From Aplectana chamaeleonis (lineage: Eukaryota > Nematoda > Chromadorea > Rhabditida > Cosmocercidae): DNA of 64,000 bases. This document shows, piece after piece, positions 50,346 to 60,968 of this stretch. The notes under the pieces are model-generated. The model was given only the letters and a program-made list of their open reading frames with translations. It made no database searches and was not told the DNA's origin. Location: contig JAPDOI010000184.1 of the NCBI GenBank assembly GCA_029168955.1, forward strand, positions 744,001 to 808,000, read 5' to 3'. Numbering within the stretch: the first letter of the stretch is position 1; every line of letters begins with the position of its first letter. Position numbers and translations under genes: made by a program.

Positions 50346-51378
50346 TTCCGTAATTTACGTAAATTCTCGTGTCAAAATTAGACTAGATGCCTCCGAAACC
50401 CTGAGCATCTCTGGTTTCCTGTGAGGCATTTAGGTACGCGTTGGCGGAGAAGTCACTATGGCATGCCTCTTTTACGATCTTCCGAGCTCAACAGTGGGGA
50501 GGCAAGAGACGTTTTCCGGCCTATAGCTCCGCTCTTCTTTTCATTCTCAGTCTCTCTCTTTATTCAGGTGAGTTCGCATACATCTGTTGCAAATGACGGA
50601 AGTTACAAGCCTCGGGCAACTCTACCACCATGCTTCCACAACTCAATTCTCGAGGGGCCATAACTTCGTTTCTAGGGTTTTGTACGATGCCAGAGACATC
50701 ATTGGTATCTACGTGGGACTGTTCTCAAGATGGGCGGAAAATCAGAAAAACGATTCTGTGCGTTCAATATACGTTAAACTGACTCAGGGCTTCCGGGGAT
50801 CCTTGACAAGGACGTAGTTAGTCTGAGGCTTAGCCGTGTTTGATTCGTGGCCAACCAACGGTGGAGAAATCTGGGTGTCGCGCGGTACAAACATGATCAC
50901 TACCTTCCCTTATCTCACTTACTAACTTTCCTTATAAGGGAAGGTTGCACACATCAGATGGAGTTTCGAGATGTCACTTCAATATGTTCTAGGGGGAGGA
51001 CAGCGCTACAATATTGCATACTCAGAACCCGCGAAATGCCCCAGAGATCCGCCGATTAAAAGGCATTATGCCGCGTGTAACCCACAGAAACCCTAAGTCT
51101 GGCAGTGAATAAAACCCAGATTCGGGTTTAGCGCAATAAGCAGCCCTCAGCTGAGAGTTTCAGCCGAATCCAATTAAAATTTTTCTGAACGCCCCAAAAA
51201 TCTCCTTACCTTTTTTGGAGCAGATTGAAATGCCGTTTTTGGAATCCCCGCAGCCATTTATCCACTTCTAAGCACGGGTCATTTATATACTCTCACAAAC
51301 CTACAGCACTTAGAAAGAATCTCTTGTCAGTGTTAGTAGGACGATCTCTGGACACAAATTTGCACCGAAACTTTACAG
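50346..51378. other. No supported gene upstream of the first astacin exon
   Basis: A perfect 12-bp inverted repeat, ACCTTCCCTTAT (50,902-50,913) and ATAAGGGAAGGT (50,934-50,945), is visible. The 5' exons of the astacin gene (signal peptide, propeptide) should lie upstream, but I could not identify them. The open frame that includes exon 1 extends back to 51,225, so a longer first visible exon is possible. Confidence 0.5.
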
Positions 51379-51462
51379 CTGACAAAGTGAAGGAGCACCT
51401 GAAGATAGCCATGAAGAACTGGAGTGAGGACACTTGCGTCGATTTCGTTGAAGACGATCAGG
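51379..51462 (+). CDS. Astacin exon 1 (partial): N-terminal part of catalytic domain
   Basis: Reads DKVKEHLKIAMKNWSEDTC followed by VDFVEDDQ, matching the astacin block in which a helix precedes the conserved TCxxF. The acceptor TTTACAG ends at 51,378. The exon ends one base into a codon, before GTCTGA. That G joins CT of the next exon to give Ala, producing the family-like EDDQAPSRV junction. The frame is open upstream to 51,225, so the acceptor is a choice, not a proof. Confidence 0.75.
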
Positions 51463-51518
51463 GTCTGATGAGCGAACATTTATTATATCTCAGTAACAGA
51501 GTTGATAGAAGATTTCAG

Positions 51519-51619
51519 CTCCGAGCAGAGTGCACATAAAAGATATCAGAGGATGCTCTTCGTTTGTGGGAAAGTTAAACAAAGTGCAGACCTTGTCGCT
51601 CTCTCCAGGCTGCAAACCA
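51519..51619 (+). CDS. Astacin exon 2: GCSSFVG block
   Basis: After a 56-nt intron with a TTTCAG acceptor, the exon reads PSRVHIKDIRGCSSFVGKLN and then KVQTLSLSPGCKP. This corresponds to the astacin block with GCxSxVG and LSLGxGC, whose cysteines form the conserved disulfides. The donor GTGAGT lies at 51,620-51,625 and the exon ends in phase 0, exactly matching the phase of exon 3. The usual Gly in LSLG is Ser here. Confidence 0.85.
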
Positions 51620-52226
51620 GTGAGTTTTGGTGAAACCCCTAATCCTTAGTCACTGGTCTCTGCATGCTACCCTCAAGGCTGTCCTCTACATGATGCGGAA
51701 AGGCGATTGGCCTCGTATTTTCTGTCTTAACAAGGGAATGACCAGACCGGGTCACCAGAATTCTTCATAAATCCAGTCATGTTTTCCTGATGGACTTCTC
51801 TCCGGGTAGTTATAAAAGCCCTATCCTTACTTCCAGAGCAGTGATGAAAAAAGATGTGAACCAAAGAGTGAAGAGGAGTGTAAGCATATTACAATTAGTC
51901 TACTATTACTCGTCATAATGTCGAAAAACATTGAAAGGACCTGATACCCGTTTTCCACGCCTCAAACTACCTCACGGTGCAAAGTTTGAGTTAATCCTTT
52001 GACCCAGAAAAATCGGATTCCAAAGGTCCGGAATTTTCTTTGCTTGGTTTTGACTAGGGGCTTGTTTGCGACGTTGAGCACGCAATGGAGTCCGCCTAGC
52101 GTTATCCGTCCTACTACGATGGGTAATGATTTTAGTCTGATGAATGGACGGGGTTACGGCGGTAGATCGCCGCACGCAAATCGAAACTCCGTTGGCCAAT
52201 GATGCCGCAAACACCGTACGGCCACT

Positions 52227-52500
52227 CAGAAAATGAAAACAAGTTACTTGTAACATAAAGGCCGAAAACAAGTTACTTGTAACATATCTGAGCCGGTGTA
52301 AGTTCCTTGCGCCTTATCTCATGTCATTCAAGTTACATGTAACATGTCGGCGTGATACTGCGTGGGGTGCGCCTCCGATATGTTACATGTAACTTAAACG
52401 ACCTGAGATAAGTCGCAAGTAACTTACATCGGCTCAGATATGTTACAAGTAACTTATTTTCGGCCTTTTATGTTAAAAGTAACTTGTTTTCATTTTTCTG
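52227..52500. mobile_element. 274-bp foldback element with GTTACNNGTAAC palindromes
   Basis: Left arm 52,227-52,345 and right arm 52,380-52,500 are near-perfect reverse complements (roughly 90% by eye over about 120 bp) around a 34-bp centre. The ends read CAGAAAATGAAAAC and GTTTTCATTTTTCTG. Each arm contains smaller 12-bp palindromes of the form GTTAC-NN-GTAAC (52,243, 52,272, 52,332, 52,382, 52,442). No coding capacity and no clear target duplication. It lies inside intron 2 of the astacin gene. Confidence 0.85.
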
Positions 52501-52619
52501 ATTACTTGACCCCACCAGCAGGGAAGGCCGTGCACCGCATTTTGTTGCGAGTGTGTGGTCTGGGACGCGCCTCTGTGTCGCGTGTGGTCTGCGTCACGTG
52601 ATGGCCACCCATAGTGAAA

Positions 52620-52781
52620 ATTCGAATGTAAGTTACATGTAACATAAGTGTAACTTACATGTAATATAAATTTGAGTTACATGTAATATAAATGTATGTT
52701 ACATGTAACATAAATGTAAGTTACTTGAGACATTCAAGTAACTTACATTTATATTACAAGTAACTTGTTTTGATTTTTCTG
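52620..52781. mobile_element. Related palindrome-rich block with a 19-bp perfect hairpin
   Basis: Contains further GTTACATGTAAC or near-identical words (52,632, 52,676, 52,698). A perfect 19-bp stem is formed by 52,710-52,728 and 52,734-52,752 with the loop GACAT. Its right end, TTGTTTTGATTTTTCTGA, matches the terminus of the 274-bp element 280 bp upstream, so it appears to be a truncated or rearranged relative. Confidence 0.7.
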
Positions 52782-52811
52782 AGCAGCCGCCTAGTTAATG
52801 CGTCAGACTAA

Positions 52812-53088
52812 AGCGTCTTTCACAGTCTGCCGGACGACGCCGTCCGGCACGTTATAAGAGTGCCGCAGTGCGAGGGAAGCTGCGGTGAACAACCGTCAGT
52901 TCCGACTCTTCAGTGCAGAATGTCAGGCGAAACCAACACGCGTTGACCCGTCATAACTTGCTCCGACGTCGTGTCAATGATTTCAGCGCACTGCGACGTC
53001 GGTCGGCCGATACCGCAGTCCGGGCCTCACCGACGTCCCATCTTATAACGCATCGGACGGCGTCGTCCGGCAGACTGTGAAAGGCGCT
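52812..53088. mobile_element. 277-bp MITE with TAA target duplication (PIF/Harbinger-like)
   Basis: Terminal inverted repeats of about 48 bp: the left begins AGCGTCTTTCACAGTCTGCC and the reverse-complemented right begins AGCGCCTTTCACAGTCTGCC, continuing through CGGACGACGCCGTCCG and GTTATAAGA with few mismatches. TAA flanks both sides (52,809-52,811 and 53,089-53,091), fitting the 3-bp TWA duplications of the PIF/Harbinger superfamily. There is no transposase ORF, so it is non-autonomous. A CGGACGACGCCGTCCG palindrome sits within each terminus. Located in astacin intron 2. Confidence 0.8.
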
Positions 53089-53585
53089 TAAATCGGAAGC
53101 GAAAACCATACTGTGGACACAGGAGAATGAATGTGCAAAGCTTTTGACCTGAATACTAATTGCGAGGTAGAGACCCACGTCGAGCACAGAAACATCGATT
53201 TTTATCCACAGTGCGGCTATCCCAGCTGTTATTGCGTGCTGATGCTTTCGCTTGGAGGACTGTACGATTAATAAGGTCTCACAGTGCGATTTCCAGACGG
53301 GCCGTAGTAAACCCCAGTCCGCCTGGTTTAATCATGCTGTTGACCTAGCAGCCGGCCGTCAACATGCGAGCACGCACGTTAAAGAATAGCAAGCGAGCGA
53401 TAATTCAGATAGAAGCCAGATGGACTTCAAGAATCATATTCATATCAAAATAGTACTGCGATTTCAGCCGAAGTCGTGAGGTACAAATAGCAACTTACGA
53501 CTTGGGGTCAAATTTGGATAGAGACGCAGAGTTCCGGCAAACGAAATCCAAACCTTTCCATGACGTCAAACTTGAAAATTGGTTG

Positions 53586-53870
53586 GACTTTAGATGATGC
53601 CAGCAGGACGCCCTGGAATTGGCAGGGCTTCAGATGACGTCGCCAGGCCGTCGTGGAAAGTAGATAGCGCTTTAGTTGACGTCAGCAATACGTCATGGAA
53701 ATCTGTAGGACTGCAGATGACGTCGTAAATACGTCGTGGAAGGTACGTATGACTTCAGATGATGTCGTCAGGACGTCGAGGAAAGTTGTTAGGGCTTCAA
53801 ATGACGTCAACAGGGCGTCGTGGAAATCCTCAGGGCTCCAGATGACGTCGTCAGGACGTCGCGAAAGTGA
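53586..53870 (+). repeat. Seven-copy 42-bp mini-array related to the giant satellite
   Basis: The aligned C of the GGCTTCAGATGACGTC word recurs at 53,588, 53,628, 53,670, 53,711, 53,753, 53,795 and 53,836, a period of 40-42 bp. The unit core CAGGACGTCGTGGAAAG (best near 53,769-53,785) matches the satellite core CAGGACGCCGTAGAAAG at 15 of 17 positions with the same unit length. The rest of the unit is strongly diverged. Copies differ much more from one another than the giant-array monomers do. It sits in astacin intron 2. Confidence 0.75.
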
Positions 53871-54878
53871 TCACGTGTACGTTGTTTGCAAGTGTCGTTG
53901 AAGAAATCGCGCTCACAGTGAAACCTATCGAAGCGTAGCGGACTGTTGGAAACTGTCGAGAAGAACGCGAGATCTTTGTGTATCGACTCAAATTCATGGC
54001 GCAACCATAATTTTGGTTATTACTACGCTTGCGCTCGTAGGTATATGTACATGCGTGCGCGCGCATGTGTTAGAAAGTCGTCAAGAATCACAATAATACT
54101 TGGCGTCCTTATTGTGCGTTGTTGCTATTATAACATATGTGCACGGAGCTAGCGCCAAAGCACTATAAAGAACGCAAAATATCAGTGCGATCCTTGCTGA
54201 CGGTACGAAATAGTGCGCGTGAGTGGGCAGGCGTGTCTGCTAAAATGAGTTTGATTAGGCGTGCGTGTCACTACGTAGGCGGTGTTTGCGCGATCACCTA
54301 AGCATGCGCGAACGTTTTCATTCGCAGAGCTGAGCGTCCCTGGATGTACAGATGAAGTTGGCAACTGTGGTCGCGTTCATATGAATGCGTACGTGTGTGT
54401 GTGCATGTAATCACTGCGCACATGAATGCAAGTAGGTACACTTTAGGACGCAAGGATGTGCCAGTTTTGTGTACGCGTGTACCGCTGTACACGTGAGCGC
54501 ATGAGCTACTTCGGCAAATAGTAGGCTGTTTTAACGGGTAGCCGGAAAGACAGTTTATTAGAAGAACGGATGTAAGGGCCGAATTTGTGATCCGGTCTCG
54601 TCTTTCCTCTTAGGTCTTGAATCTGCCCATCTCACGATCAACAGCCTCTTAAACACAAAGGTCTCCAAGTCGTTATTCTCCTTCAAGTGGATCGAGGCAA
54701 GACCTGCCTGTTTTCGCGGAGTTAATTCCGTTTTTTTTTCGGACTTCAGCCTGTTAAGCAGTCTTGCCTCCTACCAAGCATTTTTTTCTGACGAGAACAC
54801 TTATGTATTCTACACAAGCTATACACGAGTATGTAAGTTCTACTCACCTTATAGCTACTAGATTTAATATTATTTGAG
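53871..54878. other. Intron DNA, no gene seen
   Basis: The remainder of the 3.3-kb intron 2. It contains TGTGTG/GCGCGC-rich patches near 54,045-54,065 and 54,390-54,410 and a T-run near 54,730. No exon that would fit between GCKP and [10 protein letters not shown] is needed by the family alignment. Confidence 0.5.
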
Positions 54879-54980
54879 GTCGATTATATCATGCATGAAC
54901 TGGGTCATGCACTTGGATTGTATCACACAATGCAGCGGCCGGACCGCGATAAATACGTCGAAGTCTTATTTGACAGGATT
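54879..54980 (+). CDS. Astacin exon 3: zinc-binding site
   Basis: Encodes 34 residues with the complete signature [11 protein letters not shown] (54,894-54,926), the HExxHxxGxxH zinc motif of astacins. The catalytic Glu and all three His ligands are intact. It is followed by [18 protein letters not shown]; the xRxDRDxYV stretch is typical of the family, although the usual Glu after the third His is replaced by Thr. The acceptor is TTTGAG and the donor GTGAGT, and both boundaries are phase 0. Confidence 0.9.
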
Positions 54981-57839
54981 GTGAGTGCATTTCAAATTTG
55001 GGTGTGGATTAGGGGTGTGCATTTAGCGTCTACAAATTTACCGGTTTCCGGATTTACCGGTATTTATCTGTAAGTTTGATTTACCGATTTACCGACCTAA
55101 TCTCGAAATTTACAAAAGTTTTGACCGATCGAACTTAAAGACAGTGTTCACGATAAATTTCACTTCAAATATCTCCACGGTTTACAGAAGGTCTGTCTGC
55201 CGTATATAGCGAAGCACGCTTGAAAAGGACGCGAAAGTTGCGTTTTTGAGCCAAGATAGGTCCTCCTTGTTGACGTTGATTTTTGAGCAAGGAGAAACGC
55301 TGACCGCTGAAAGGATGATACCTATCAGTGCAATGAAACGATCAGCTCTTTATCAGCACTTCCATGACTTGATTATTCCTGTGATCTGAGTCTTCATTTG
55401 TTCATATCGAGGGGGCGGATCTGGAGCACGGGGCGGTTCTGGTGCACCAGAACGCTTGTTCACAGCCGTTATTTTGTCACTCCTGGCTCATTTCTACCGC
55501 TCTTTCGACACTGGGAGCCTCAGGGTCCTTTCTCGCCTATCATTTCTGTGCAAAGTCACCGATGATGATCATAGTGAACGCTGCCATTAAGCAACTTTTT
55601 CGGCTAACTGAACCCGTTTCTCGCCTGAATTGTATGAATAAACCCCAATACGACTCACAGTGATCACCTTGTGACCATCTTCACACTATAGATTTCTTTG
55701 TTTTCCTTCCGTAGACTTTTCATTTCCTTCTGATGTTCTAACGTTTGTCTTTTTCTAAAATAGATCTAAAATAGATCTTGATACCTACCTACATTTGCGC
55801 TAAGTCCTTGCACCCCCATGGCTTATCGGTACGTTTAGGAGTATGAATTGAGTCAAATTCTTCCCAGCCAAAAAAATCTACTTTGTGATTTAGAGAAGCG
55901 TGGTAACTGTTCTCCTCATCCGATTCAGGCAAGGCCGTTTCTAGAAAAAGATCCCTGAGTATTTTCTGAAAGGAGGCCTAGATCTAATCCTAAAGTAGGA
56001 ACAACTTGGAGAAGATTGCAACAAAGGCATCAAACAATTTCAAACGCCCTAATAGTTCTCTGGTATTCCACCATTAAACTGATACTCCACGACCAAACGA
56101 CCAAATGTCAAGTTTTCGTAAATGCTAAACATAGTTTCAGGTTCTGGGTGGTCGAGAGTTTGTGAGCCTAAAATGAGATTGTTATTCCACCACCTGATTT
56201 CTACTGGTTTCCAAGACTGTGAGATTAATCAAAAGGTCCACTATAGCGGCAGAGAAAATTTTCCCAGCAAGCCTCGTCTCGAAAACTAAAAAGGTTTAAA
56301 AATCCCTGAGCAAGCCTCTGTTCTCAGCATGTAAAGGTCGCCTGAATTATAGCAGGCAGTTCCAGCATGTTGGGAATAACTGTACAGAACTATTATTTGC
56401 TTAGGATCAGAGCAGAAGCGGCTTAGAGCTAGACGCTGGGCCTATAAGGGCAAGATCAGAAATGGTTCCTGAGCGTACCAGCGTGTAAGTTAAGCCACAT
56501 GGAATATACGCAACGTCAGGATGGCTCCGTGAGCCAGGACGCGGAGTCCAGATTCATAACACACGGTCTTTGTGGCTTCCAACTTGCCAGGACAGAATAG
56601 AACATGCCAGACTAACGTGGGCGAGCAACAGAGAGTTGTTGCGCGCGGAATGTTGCACATCCATCCCAATGCGGTGGGTCGCCAGCGAGCAGGGCTGTGC
56701 GAAAATGTTCCGTTCAGATTTTCAGGGCCGGATTCGTCAACGTTACACTCTGGGTTGCGCGTGAATCGGGATATAATCTTCTGCATACCGCCGGAAAATG
56801 TAGGTATCGAAAACGTGGCCCCTGGTTGACCTGTCTGCTCCATTTAGTCAAGTCAGATGGCGAACAGTTTTTGCAAAAGTCTTAAAATCAGTTCTCATAG
56901 TTTTTTTCTCGTTTTCCATTCCACTACAGCATTTGTTGCCTCTTATATTTGTAACCTTTACGACGTGCTGCCTCTGGATTATTGGTCCTTTTGCTATATT
57001 CACTCTTCTCTTCTTTTATACCTACCATTCCACCATTCCTCACTTCTTCATGTGTAGGGTTTGCTTTTTGATGATCTAGTTATCTCGCTTGCAGCTTTCT
57101 CCTATTTTACTCCTATTCCAACACCTATACTTCTTTTGCATTCCTCCAACGATCTTCCACTCTGAATTTTTGAACAACAATCATATTGGATTTTGTAATA
57201 TCTAGAAGCAGGAACAGATCTTTAGAGTATCAAAAAGTAGGAAAAATCAGGTATATAAAAGGAAACAACAATGATTTGAAACTTTATGGAGGATGGATTT
57301 CCAAAAAAACAAATTACTAAAGCTGATAATCTCATAAACGCTTGAAAACAGTAGGAGTGTCACATTGCCCTCTAACGTAGACGAAGGGGTGCACTCAAGA
57401 TTCATGCATTGAAATGAACAGAAATCCTGCTGAAAAATATTTGATGCTCTTTATAAGTCATTGTTGTTATGAGAACCTATAGAATCACTTTGATCGATAG
57501 CGTTACCGATAGGTGCTTCCCTTCATTTCTGACTTGAAACCTGAGTGCTCCCTCTGTCTGCGGAGTAGTGTTCTGCACAATGCTGGTAAGAAAGTTGTTG
57601 TTTTTTTTTGAAAATGCCAGCTATCTCCGTTATTTGAAGCGTTTCCAACAATAATGAGTATCTCCATTATAGCAGCTTGGTAGGTCCGTGGCAGGTTAGC
57701 GAGGTGAAGTGGCTTACAAAGAACTGCGCACTCCCTGGTGCCAGATTGTGCTGGGTTGCTTTCTTTATCTGGGCACTAGGGGTGCATTTGCTCTTGTAAG
57801 CCGCTCACATCGCTATTGCCAGTGACCAGCCAAAAACCT
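54981..57839. other. Intron 3, first part; no gene seen
   Basis: Four TTTACCG words in 55,030-55,100 form a short degenerate repeat. Open frames such as 56,490-56,843 (minus, 117 codons) and 55,442-55,663 (+) have no recognised domain. Positions 56,880-57,300 are T-rich then A-rich. Otherwise featureless. Confidence 0.5.
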
Positions 57840-57859
57840 GTCCTCTTGTTCAGAATTTT

Positions 57860-58870
57860 CAAATCATGAGGCTTCAAAGTTCAAAAAGCCGAAGAGTCGA
57901 ATGCGGCTTCAAAGTCAAAAAAGCAGGCTGTAATGGCTCTGATTACCGCTGCCACAATTCAGTTACTTTCCTACGGACGAAACACTTTGGTCGATAACGA
58001 TCTTCCAGGTGGAAAACCGGCTTGCTCCTCTCTATTCGTTTTCTCACGATAGCAAACAGTCGCTCAAGAATGATACGTTCCACAACCTTGTACATGATAC
58101 GCAGTAGGGGAATCCCCCCATAAATCTCGGAATACGTGACTGATAACTTCTTGTAAAGGAGGTAGGATGATCGTATGTCTCCACGGATCGGGTATCCTTT
58201 CGCTCATTCATATGGCACGGATAATGCTGGTCCTTTCACGAATCCCAAGGGGAGCTTTCAGCCTTCCAGCGGTGATGTTTTCATGTCCACCTGCCTTTGC
58301 ATTCTTCACTTTCCGTAAACAATTTAAGACTTCAGCCTGGTTTGGCGGTTCCTTTCTGACATCGTAATGTGCTTTCTGAGCATGCCGGAGCTAAGGCACT
58401 GATTTGGCGCTAAGACCATCCAGTAGTGAACTGGAAGTAATCCTACCATATTGGCAGCGTCGCATCAATAACTGTAACTCCATTAATCGTGTTGGAGGAC
58501 ATGAGAGCATCTCTTTATCTTCCCGCCGCTGTACTGCTGCAGCAACGTATCGGCTTTCCTCGTGTTCTTCTCCTCCCAAGCCTTCTCAAACCTCCTTAGC
58601 TCTACACGTCGATTCTCGTTCGCGGTGGGTTTGGAGCTGCCGACGCAACTTCCTCCTCGGACGCTTCTTCTCCACGAAAATTCTTGCAGTTCGGAGAGCA
58701 CATACTCCGCTGTTAGTCGATGTTGTTTCCTCTGGAGACGTAGGCGAACTTCTTCTTGGGCTGTAAAACCGGAACCGCTCTCTTTCAAAGCGGTATGGAT
58801 GCACTTGACGAAAGAGTCCGCCGCGCAAAGTTTCTTTTCTTGGTTCTTACTCCATTATAAGTGAAACGCG
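57860..58870 (-). mobile_element. Decayed RTE-type non-LTR retrotransposon, antisense to the astacin gene
   Basis: Reading the minus strand, pieces in changing frames match the RTE reverse transcriptase order. A linker (YSGGKIKRCSHVLQ) lies near 58,500, then ERIPDPWRHTIILP near 58,170-58,210, then YGGIPLLRIMYKVVERIILE near 58,060-58,125, which corresponds to the YRGISLL...YKVLERII block of RTE elements. An RRKVTELWQR-like stretch follows near 57,960, and a short AFLTLKPH corresponding to the AFLDFEAAFD catalytic block near 57,900. Frameshifts and stops show it is dead. Upstream endonuclease sequence was not identified. Confidence 0.8.
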
Positions 58871-60444
58871 TTGTTGGATTCTCCTTCTGGCATTCTTCAT
58901 CTCTGAGAGACTCAAGTTATGTCAATCCTCTTCCAACAAAGTGAGTTCCTCGCTTTCACATTTGAATCCTCGTAGTGAGGTCTGTCATGTTCAGGAAGCA
59001 GATCTCGAATTGAATGCAACATCACACACAGATTAAGATCTTCGAATGCCCGACACTGGAATATTCCTCGTTAGATCATAATGTGGTTTCAGAGTTGTCA
59101 TCTTCCGCTTTCGCTCCTCTTCTGGAGATAGCTGGGTTAATATCCTGCTATGTAAGTTTATGGCGGATATGAGACATCTTCTGAATACTGATGCAATGAA
59201 TCATACCACTGCAGCCCATAATGATAATACATGTACAACCATTGTCCCATGTTTGCTCCACTGGGCAGAGCTTACTTACCAAGTACTTTCGGATTGCTGA
59301 TTAAGTCCCATCTTTGCGTTTGCGTCGATCCTCAATGACAACAGCATGTTGACAAGGTAGCCTGGCTGGTATATGTATTGATCTGAATGAAGGAGCCTCC
59401 CTTGGAACTGCCTTTGGCGCTTTATGGGCGCACGAGCACCGAATATCCACAGATTGAATCAAACAAATGCATTCCTACACGCCGTTCGAACCAAATTCCT
59501 CGATCATATCAATGTAGTCCTTCCTTACAGCTATTGCACAGCTTCCTACCCTCCTATATCATCAGCGTTACCGCAGTAGATGGCGTATTAATCTGACGCT
59601 GATCACGGATCTATTCTTGAGACGAGTTTCCAGCAGAGCAGCAAGCGGTGCGTGGAATGAGCTCAGAAGATCGGACAGCGTAGATCGTTGAATATCACTC
59701 GACAATCACCGACAATTCACTGTGACAAAATTGTGGCTTGTGGCCAAAGACTCCATGATCTCACTAGGTACGGATCCTAAGGTGTTATGGACCAGAGGAC
59801 TTGGTGTGCCGGACGGCGACACCTTTATGCAATGTGCCGGATACTTTCGCAATATAGCGTTGTGCACGCTTATATCGCCAGAACGTTCCCTATGTTCACT
59901 CAAACGTCTGTCGGGTTCAGTAGAAGCAGGAACACAAATGAGCAGGTACCAGCAGACTTATATACACACCCTCACCCTAAGGCTAGCATAAGGTTTCGAT
60001 TAAGAGCGGGGATCTGAAAACGTAAAAAGCCCCTAAATGATTCTGATCCAAACCAGTCTCACTTCTTAGATTGGAGACCACACAATTTATCAAAGGACAC
60101 TTGCCCATCAAAAGCAGGAAGACTGTAAGCAATAAACAGTGACGCTCCGCATTACTGGAACATTAACAGATTTTTCTAGCTCTCTCACTCACTCACTTTC
60201 GTTTCCGTAATAGCTTTCTTTTTTTCTTTGCTTTTTCTTGCAGTTCAATGCCCAACCTTGTTTACCAGGCGCTCCGTCCCCGACGTCCCTCGATGATTCA
60301 TTCGGCAGTTAGCGGTGACTGTCGCGCGTTTACCTGCGGTTTATCCGCCTCTCGCCGGCCCAGCTTCCTCTGGTGCTCTTGTCTTTAGCTCAAGTCTAAT
60401 CATGCTAGAAGCAACCACGGAGCATTCTGAATTATGGTTTTGAG
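58871..60444. other. Intron 3, last part; no gene seen
   Basis: Short frames only (up to 89 codons at 59,722-59,991). The part near 58,870-59,400 could be the decayed 5' region of the RTE element, but I cannot align an endonuclease motif. Pyrimidine-rich at 60,180-60,240. Confidence 0.45.
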
Positions 60445-60544
60445 CGCGACTCCATCAAATCTGCCTTTCGTATAGCAAGAAAGACAGACACCTACGACAA
60501 ACCTTTCGACTACGGCGAAGCATCTGGCACTACTCGTCATACGC
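60445..60544 (+). pseudogene. Astacin exon 4 with damaged Met-turn
   Basis: The acceptor TTTTGAG ends at 60,444 and the exon starts in phase 0, as exon 3 requires. It reads RDSIKSAFRIARKTDTYDKP then FDYG, equivalent to the conserved PYDYGS(I/V)MHY of astacins. After FDYG two extra bases (GA, about 60,517-60,518) shift the frame. In the shifted frame the sequence reads SIWHYSSYA, so the structural Met of the Met-turn is Trp while the zinc-coordinating Tyr position is kept. A possible donor is GTACGT at 60,545, which gives a phase fitting exon 5. Confidence 0.7.
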
Positions 60545-60609
60545 GTACGTGAGCGTTGATGAGCTGCCCGTTTCTATGGACTTACATTCAGAATTGTTGG
60601 ATTCTTTAG

Positions 60610-60913
60610 AGGCGCCATCAAAGGTCAAGGTCCACCAATGATAGCGAAGGACCTGAAATATCAAAGAACGATGGGCTCAGCAGTGCTTTCCTTCATCGAC
60701 AAAGACATGATAAATACCTTTAACGGATGCAAAGGTTCAAAATGTTTCTCGCGTGACTCAGCAAATTGCATACAGGTCCAGGTGAAAATTTCAGAAAAAT
60801 GCAGCCCAGATACCTCTGCTGTGTGCCACATTGGCCTATGGTATCCTCATCCGAGGAACTGTTCCAGATGTGTGTGTCCTTCGGGATTCGGAGGAGATTT
60901 GTGCAATGAGAGA
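60610..60913 (+). CDS. Astacin exon 5: end of catalytic domain and EGF-like module
   Basis: The acceptor TTCTTTAG ends at 60,609. The exon encodes GAIKGQGPPMIAKDLKYQRT, then MGS, LSFIDKDMIN and a cysteine-rich tail that includes YPHPRNCSRCVCPSGFGGDL and C. YQRTMGS, LSFxDxxMIN and the HPRNCSxCxCPxGFGG pattern are typical of nematode astacins that carry an EGF-like module. The spacing between the first cysteines (GCKGSKC to CHIGLWYPHP) is longer than usual. The exon ends in phase 0 at the donor GTGAGC (60,914). Confidence 0.9.
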
Positions 60914-60968
60914 GTGAGCTTTTTCTCTTACTCTTCACCTAATGACAGTGAACACCTTGTTATTATAG

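Noticed and set aside
49984..50424. 146-codon ORF with an 11-residue repeat
   Set aside because: The repeat comes from the 33-bp tandem inside a foldback element, which explains the peptide periodicity.
52809..53091. TTAA (piggyBac-like) target duplication for the 277-bp MITE
   Set aside because: The left flank is ACTAAAG, not TTAA; only TAA is shared by both sides.
56490..56843. 117-codon minus-strand ORF as a gene
   Set aside because: No domain recognised. It lies in a large intron and could be an uncharacterised dispersed repeat; no second copy is in the window.
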